From the NCBI GenBank assembly GCA_964614375.1, contig CAZTLI010000192.1, positions 1-9,502 of the forward strand: 9,502 nt of DNA. Reading direction: 5' to 3'. This document shows positions 5,866-9,502 of this stretch, piece by piece. The position numbers and the translations under genes are program-made. Under the pieces are notes generated by a model that saw only the letters and a program-made list of their open reading frames with translations, had not been told where the DNA came from and made no database searches. This DNA is from CAZTLI01 sp964614375 (GTDB lineage: Bacteria; Chloroflexota; Anaerolineae; Aggregatilineales; Phototrophicaceae). Positions within the stretch are counted from its first letter, which is position 1; each line of letters starts with the position of its first letter.

Positions 5866-6525
5866 CTATTGCTGGAACAAGTCTAAGACATAATCCAGCG
5901 TCAGACCCTGTGATTCCAGATGGGTGCGTAATTTGCGGCGAGCATCGTGTACCAGTTTATAGAGCGCATTGCGATTCGTATCCATTTGTTCCGCCACTAG
6001 CTCCATTGGAACGCCTTTTATGGTCACAGCAATCAATGCTTGATACTGCCGTTCGGTCAATGCGTCTTTGAGGGCACGATCTATCTTTTGCAGCACATCC
6101 TGGCGTTCGGCAGCCCTTTCAGGATTGGGGGGTTCACTACCGCCGACACTGCCCGTACCCGATGCGTGGGGTAATAATTCGCCTTCCGCCGTCAACTCAT
6201 CGAGGCTAAAATCGCGATAACGGGCGCGTCGCAAGTCACTAATCGCCAGACGCACTGCGATTTTGTTCGCCCAGGTTGTAAAGCGGCTTTCGCCCCGAAA
6301 ATTGTCCAGATTTTCCATCACCCGCAGCGTCGCATCCTGGGCTAAGTCTTCTGCCATGTGTGTGAGGTCTTGCGTGGAATAGGTGCGTAAATCGCTGCGT
6401 TCCTGACTCAAGTAATAAAAAATACTGCGCTGCAAACGCCGACGCAGGTCTTCCAGTGCCACGGTTTGTATGGGTGGATGCGCCGTTAGATCAGCCAACC
6501 ACTCGTCATTCGTTCGTTCGGTCAT
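5866..6525 (-). CDS. ECF-type RNA polymerase sigma factor (sigma-70 family)
   Basis: This 219-residue protein has the two core sigma domains only. Region 2 spans about 26-105: AEDLAQDATLRV (58-69) is the core-binding helix, and NFRGESRFTTWANKIA (75-90) with the following SDLRRAR is the -10 recognition part. A Gly/Pro-rich linker (about 120-138) leads to region 4 (143-203), with TERQYQALIAVTIKG (157-171) and a helix-turn-helix at about 172-198 for -35 recognition. Regions 1.1 and 3 are absent, as in ECF factors, which direct polymerase to stress or envelope genes. The protein begins at ATG 6525; no good Shine-Dalgarno is visible, but a promoter ends about 40 bases upstream, leaving a short leader. 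The small zinc-binding protein downstream is its likely anti-sigma partner. The first 25 residues look poorly conserved, so a slightly later start is possible. Confidence 0.93.
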   Translation of the reverse strand: MTERTNDEWLADLTAHPPIQTVALEDLRRRLQRSIFYYLSQERSDLRTYSTQDLTHMAEDLAQDATLRVMENLDNFRGESRFTTWANKIAVRLAISDLRRARYRDFSLDELTAEGELLPHASGTGSVGGSEPPNPERAAERQDVLQKIDRALKDALTERQYQALIAVTIKGVPMELVAEQMDTNRNALYKLVHDARRKLRTHLESQGLTLDYVLDLFQQ

Positions 6526-6567
6526 CGCTTTTGCACTATTATGCAGGCAGGGTCAACCGCAGCCCAT

Positions 6568-6596
6568 AAAATATCGCCCGCACCCGAACCTGTCAA
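6568..6596 (-). promoter_or_regulatory. Sigma-70-type promoter of the ECF sigma gene
   Basis: On the minus strand a perfect -35 TTGACA (6591-6596) is separated by 17 bases from TATTTT (6568-6573, four of six matches to TATAAT). Transcription would start near 6561 and give a leader of about 36 bases. The site lies in the 181-bp gap behind the FHA gene, so the sigma factor can be expressed independently and by the housekeeping sigma factor. Confidence 0.55.
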
Positions 6597-6706
6597 TAGC
6601 AACAGGGCATCACAACAGAAACGGCACACCAACGAGGAAAATACCGGTGTACCGTCGTATCACACTGACTCGATGGCGCACATTGCCGCTACTGCGCTGC
6701 CGGGAT

Positions 6707-7237
6707 TCAGGTACTCGGCGTCGATGCGGGGCCGCGATAAAACGTCACGCGCATCACCAGATGCCCCAGACGAATATCATCGCCATCGCGCAGCACACGC
6801 GGTTGATTCGCCACCAGCTTCTGACCATTCAGGTAGGTGCCATTGGGCGAACCCATATCCATCAGATGCAGCGACCCGTCCCGGCGGACGATTGCCGCAT
6901 GACGACGGGAAACGCCTTTATCCAATCCGCCATATTTTTCGAGATTTACATCGGGCAGTTCATTGGTTTCCGGGTCGGGACGACCTATGACAATGCGCTC
7001 GACATCATCGGCATTGAATACGAAGCGCGCATTGGTTTCTACCACTTCGAGTTGCAGGTGCATGTGCTGGTTGAACTTTGCCGACCCCCAGCGTGGTTCG
7101 CCTTCTTCATAATCGGTATCACCCAGCGCGCGGGTTGATGCCCGTTCTGTCGTCACATCGAAAAGGGGCGAACCGCAATACGCGCAAATTTTCGCTTCTG
7201 GTTGGTTCTCACGCCCGCATTCTGTGCAATTAATCAC
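6707..7237 (-). CDS. Zinc-ribbon and FHA domain protein
   Basis: This 176-residue soluble protein starts with a zinc ribbon (Cys4, Cys7, Cys18, Cys21: CTEC and CAYC). A variable acidic linker follows (about 26-58), then a forkhead-associated domain at about 62-166. The FHA phosphothreonine-binding residues are in place: Gly85-Arg86 in IGRPD, Ser110-Arg-Arg-His113 and Asn132-Gly133 with Asn137 in GSPNGTYLNG. FHA domains read threonine phosphorylation and usually serve Ser/Thr kinase signalling; the kinase or target is not in the window. The start codon is GTG at 7237 (minus strand), fixed by GGAGG six bases upstream. An ATG a few bases upstream is in another frame. The gene diverges from ftsH across the assembly gap and runs toward the sigma gene, which has its own promoter, so linkage to the redox block is uncertain. 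Confidence 0.92.
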   Translation of the reverse strand: MINCTECGRENQPEAKICAYCGSPLFDVTTERASTRALGDTDYEEGEPRWGSAKFNQHMHLQLEVVETNARFVFNADDVERIVIGRPDPETNELPDVNLEKYGGLDKGVSRRHAAIVRRDGSLHLMDMGSPNGTYLNGQKLVANQPRVLRDGDDIRLGHLVMRVTFYRGPASTPST

Positions 7238-7243
7238 ACCCCA

Positions 7244-7248
7244 CCTCC
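7244..7248 (-). promoter_or_regulatory. Ribosome binding site fixing the GTG start of the FHA gene
   Basis: GGAGG on the minus strand ends six bases before GTG 7237, optimal spacing. It selects this non-ATG start. Confidence 0.75.
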
Positions 7249-7279
7249 ACCATTGTTGTTGAATGGGTCTTCAATTTCA

Positions 7280-7379
7280 NNNNNNNNNNNNNNNNNNNNN
7301 NNNNNNNNNNNNNNNNNNNNNNNNNNNNNNNNNNNNNNNNNNNNNNNNNNNNNNNNNNNNNNNNNNNNNNNNNNNNNNN
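7280..7379. other. Assembly gap (100 N)
   Basis: Exactly 100 unknown bases, the conventional placeholder for a gap of unknown size. The gap removes the start of ftsH and the divergent ftsH/FHA promoter region. Reading frames drawn through it, including one starting at ATG 7263, are artefacts. Confidence 0.98.
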
Positions 7380-9083
7380 CGCGTGACGGTCTATGGCAGC
7401 ACGGACATCATCATCGAATACAATGATGGTCGCCCCAATGGTGCGGCCTATAAAAGCGCCGAAACCGATTTGTTCGAACGCTTAGCCAGTTACGGTGTGA
7501 CCGATGTCAGCACGTTCCAATATGCCGAACGTCCCGGCAACGACTCCGGTGGCATATTATTACAAATCGCCATCGCTATTGTACCCACATTGCTGATTGT
7601 GTGGCTGCTGTGGCGGATGATGCGTTCGGTACGGTTTGGGCAAGACCAGGCGATGAGTTTTGGGCGCAGTCGTCCGCGGGTGATGCGCGATATGGAACGT
7701 CCGCAGGTGACATTTGCTGATGTTGCGGGCGCGGAAGAAGCCAAAGAAGAACTTAAAGAAATCGTTGAATTCCTCAAAGAACCCGAAAAATTCATCCGAC
7801 TCGGCGCGCGTGTGCCCAAGGGCGTGTTGATGATTGGGCCGCCGGGTACGGGCAAAACGCTCATGGCGCGGGCCGTTGCCGGAGAAGCGGGTGTGCCGTT
7901 CTTCAGTATTTCCGGTTCGGAGTTTGTGGAAATGTTCGTTGGTGTCGGCGCGAGTCGTGTGCGTGATTTGTTTGATCGCTCTAAGGCCGAAGCGCCATCC
8001 ATCATCTTCGTGGACGAAATCGACGCCGTTGGCCGACATCGCGGCGCAGGTCTTGGCGGGGGTCATGACGAACGCGAACAAACGCTGAATCAAATTCTGG
8101 TGGAAATGGACGGCTTCGATACCGATACCAACGTCATTATCATCGCGGCCACCAATCGCCCGGACATCCTCGACCCCGCGCTGCTGCGTCCGGGTCGCTT
8201 TGACCGTAAAGTGACAATGGACAGCCCGGACATCAAAGGCCGCCTGGACATTTTAAAAGTTCACGCCAAGGGCAAACCGCTATCTGCTGATGTCGATTTA
8301 GAAGCCATCGCCAGAATAACGGTGGGCTTTTCGGGCGCAGACCTCGAAAATCTCATCAACGAGGCCGCTATTCTAGCCGCACGCCGCAACAAAAAAGCCA
8401 TCGCCATGAGCGAAATGCAGGAAAGTATGGAGCGTGTGGCCATTGGCCCGGAACGCCGTTCGCGTGTGATGACCGAAAAGTCAAAGAACACCACGGCCTA
8501 TCATGAGGCCGGACACGCCGTTGTCCATTATTTCCTCGACCATGCCCCCCCTGTCCACAAAATCACCATCATCCCCCGCGGGAAAGCGGGTGGCTATACG
8601 ATGTCACTGCCCGAAGAAGACAACTTCGGTTACACCCGTGAACAGTTTGAGGATATGATTACAACCTTTATGGGTGGGCGTGCCGCCGAAGAAATCGTGC
8701 TCAATCAATTCTCGACGGGCGCTGGCAATGATTTACAGCGTTCCACGCAATTGGCGCATCAAATGGTGACGCAATTTGGCATGAGCGAAAAATTGGGGCC
8801 ACGCACCTTTGGCAGTGGTCACAATCAAATTTTTCTCGGACGTGAAATCGCCGAACAGCGCGACTACAGCGACCATTACGCAGAGGAAATTGATAACGAG
8901 GTTAAACGACTGCTCACCACGGCCTACCAGCGGGCGAAGAATATCTTGATCGAACATCGCGACAAACTCGATACTGTCGCGCGCGCCCTTCTGGATTTTG
9001 AAACGATTGACAGCGAAATGTTCAACCAGATTATGGATGGTTCATATAACCCCATGTCGAATGGTCGCACGAACCGGGCGTAA
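7380..9083 (+). CDS. ftsH: ATP-dependent zinc metalloprotease FtsH (N-terminus missing)
   Basis: The 567 visible residues (numbered from the first codon after the gap) cover most of FtsH, the hexameric membrane-anchored protease that degrades misfolded membrane proteins and regulators. The end of the extracytoplasmic domain (1-55) precedes a transmembrane helix (about 59-79). The AAA+ module has Walker A GPPGTGKT (153-160), the pore motif FVG (186-188), Walker B IIFVDEIDA (208-216) and a second region of homology ending RPGRFDR (270-276). The peptidase has HEAGH (375-379, zinc ligands His375 and His379, catalytic Glu376) and the third ligand Asp451 in GAGNDLQ. The first transmembrane helix and about 50-70 residues usual for the family are lost in the gap. 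The C-terminus is short and ends in a polar tail. An intrinsic terminator follows 20 bp later, so the gene ends its transcript. Confidence 0.97.
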   Translation, partial: RVTVYGSTDIIIEYNDGRPNGAAYKSAETDLFERLASYGVTDVSTFQYAERPGNDSGGILLQIAIAIVPTLLIVWLLWRMMRSVRFGQDQAMSFGRSRPRVMRDMERPQVTFADVAGAEEAKEELKEIVEFLKEPEKFIRLGARVPKGVLMIGPPGTGKTLMARAVAGEAGVPFFSISGSEFVEMFVGVGASRVRDLFDRSKAEAPSIIFVDEIDAVGRHRGAGLGGGHDEREQTLNQILVEMDGFDTDTNVIIIAATNRPDILDPALLRPGRFDRKVTMDSPDIKGRLDILKVHAKGKPLSADVDLEAIARITVGFSGADLENLINEAAILAARRNKKAIAMSEMQESMERVAIGPERRSRVMTEKSKNTTAYHEAGHAVVHYFLDHAPPVHKITIIPRGKAGGYTMSLPEEDNFGYTREQFEDMITTFMGGRAAEEIVLNQFSTGAGNDLQRSTQLAHQMVTQFGMSEKLGPRTFGSGHNQIFLGREIAEQRDYSDHYAEEIDNEVKRLLTTAYQRAKNILIEHRDKLDTVARALLDFETIDSEMFNQIMDGSYNPMSNGRTNRA

Positions 9084-9103
9084 GTACAAATGCCTATCAC
9101 AAG

Positions 9104-9131
9104 AGCCACTCTGCATCAGGGTGGCTTTTTT
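9104..9131 (+). terminator. Intrinsic terminator of ftsH
   Basis: AGCCACTCT (9104-9112) pairs with AGGGTGGCT (9118-9126) through nine pairs including one G-U, around a five-base loop. A T-tract continues to 9131. It lies 20 bp after the ftsH stop. Confidence 0.9.
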
Positions 9132-9167
9132 AATCCGATTCACACAGTGGCCTATCACCCCGCAGCC

Positions 9168-9181
9168 ATTACATTTGTAAT
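9168..9181. promoter_or_regulatory. Candidate operator dyad ATTACA-TT-TGTAAT
   Basis: A perfect inverted repeat with six-base arms and a two-base centre stands 41 bp upstream of the TATAAT at 9223. It is too short-looped to fold as RNA and has the shape of a binding site for a dimeric transcription factor. No regulator gene is adjacent. Confidence 0.4.
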
Positions 9182-9222
9182 CATTTTTCGCCTGTGATGC
9201 AGCGTGGAAACCCCGGTCGATT

Positions 9223-9228
9223 TATAAT
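9223..9228 (+). promoter_or_regulatory. -10 element of the right-edge membrane protein gene
   Basis: A perfect TATAAT lies 38 bases upstream of ATG 9267. No convincing -35 hexamer is found 16-18 bases upstream (the region reads CAGCGT), which would suit an activated promoter. Confidence 0.5.
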
Positions 9229-9255
9229 GAAATTAGGAATATCAGCAGCATTTGT

Positions 9256-9261
9256 GGGAGG
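9256..9261 (+). promoter_or_regulatory. Ribosome binding site of the right-edge gene
   Basis: GGGAGG lies five bases before ATG 9267, a strong Shine-Dalgarno that fixes the start. Confidence 0.8.
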
Positions 9262-9266
9262 TCTTC

Positions 9267-9502
9267 ATGAACAAACACAACCATGAATCGACACTTTTCA
9301 CCACACTGCGTTTACTCGAAATCGTCGCGCTGGGCGGCTTGATTTACTGCGTGTTTGTGCTGATGGTATTCAGTTCAACTATGGATGCCAACGCGCTGGT
9401 GCTGGCTGGATGGTTTATGACCAGTGCCATCTGCCTTCATCTGATGCGGCACAATCATCGTTGGGGTGCGTATGGGCTTGGTATTGCGACATTGATTGTG
9501 AC
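9267..9502 (+). CDS. Partial hypothetical membrane protein
   Basis: The frame opens at ATG 9267 behind a strong Shine-Dalgarno and runs off the right edge after 78 codons. A short polar, His/Asn-rich N-terminus (MNKHNHES) is followed by hydrophobic segments at about residues 17-36 and 43-60. A His/Arg-rich loop (RHNHRW, 61-66) precedes the start of a third segment at about 68 onward. This marks an integral membrane protein, likely with at least three helices. I do not recognise the family. It has its own promoter region after the ftsH terminator and is a separate transcription unit. Confidence 0.75.
   Translation, partial: MNKHNHESTLFTTLRLLEIVALGGLIYCVFVLMVFSSTMDANALVLAGWFMTSAICLHLMRHNHRWGAYGLGIATLIV

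Noticed and set aside
6470..7138. 222-codon plus-strand open frame opposite the FHA gene and the sigma gene start
   Set aside because: It runs across two well-supported minus-strand genes and the sigma promoter; the composition looks like a frame shadow.
7202..7426. Open frames continuing through the N run, including a start at ATG 7263 for ftsH
   Set aside because: Unknown bases cannot preserve a frame, the gap length is a placeholder, and no Shine-Dalgarno precedes that ATG.
7490..8093. Two long minus-strand open frames opposite ftsH
   Set aside because: Both are antisense to the highly conserved AAA+ domain and show Ser/Thr/Arg-rich, low-information translations.

Overview
The window looks like a draft (probably metagenome-derived) scaffold of a free-living bacterium, most likely a Chloroflexota member of the Anaerolineae type. 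This placement is inference. It rests on the protein style (FtsH, zinc-ribbon/FHA protein, small zinc-binding anti-sigma-like protein, Nudix-like leading domain) and the moderately high G+C; no rRNA or other decisive marker is present. A run of exactly 100 N at 7280-7379 is an assembly gap. I see no mobile element, CRISPR array, tRNA or rRNA.

Layout. Positions 1-389 (minus) hold the 5' part of a gene whose first domain resembles a degenerate Nudix domain. At 504-1274 (minus) is a class I SAM-dependent methyltransferase. A divergent intergenic region (1275-1479) leads into a plus-strand run: a 131-residue STAS/SpoIIAA-like protein (1480-1875), an eight-helix YhhN/lysoplasmalogenase-family membrane protein (1948-2685) and a cytoplasmic GH13 alpha-amylase-family enzyme (2759-4219). 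Between this run and the convergent next block lies 241 bp of non-coding DNA with a structured hairpin (4335-4363) and a strong 11-bp stem at 4410-4439 that probably ends transcription from both sides.

The central minus-strand block, read from right to left, encodes a zinc-ribbon/FHA protein (7237-6707, GTG start), an ECF-type sigma factor (6525-5866) with its own TTGACA-17-TATTTT promoter, a 90-residue soluble protein with the HX3CX2C zinc anti-sigma signature (5767-5495), and thioredoxin reductase (5435-4461). The order sigma factor, cytoplasmic zinc anti-sigma, thioredoxin reductase recalls the thiol-responsive SigR/RsrA logic of actinobacteria. The leaders of the anti-sigma-like gene and of trxB share three short sequence blocks in the same order with nearly equal spacing, which suggests common control. 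This is the most interesting part of the window.

To the right of the gap is ftsH (plus, N-terminus lost in the gap, ending at 9083) with a clear intrinsic terminator. After it comes a promoter region with a 14-bp dyad (9168-9181) and a perfect TATAAT (9223-9228), then the start of an unrecognised membrane protein with an excellent ribosome binding site (9267 to the window edge). Apart from the possible redox module the content is ordinary chromosomal housekeeping and accessory metabolism.
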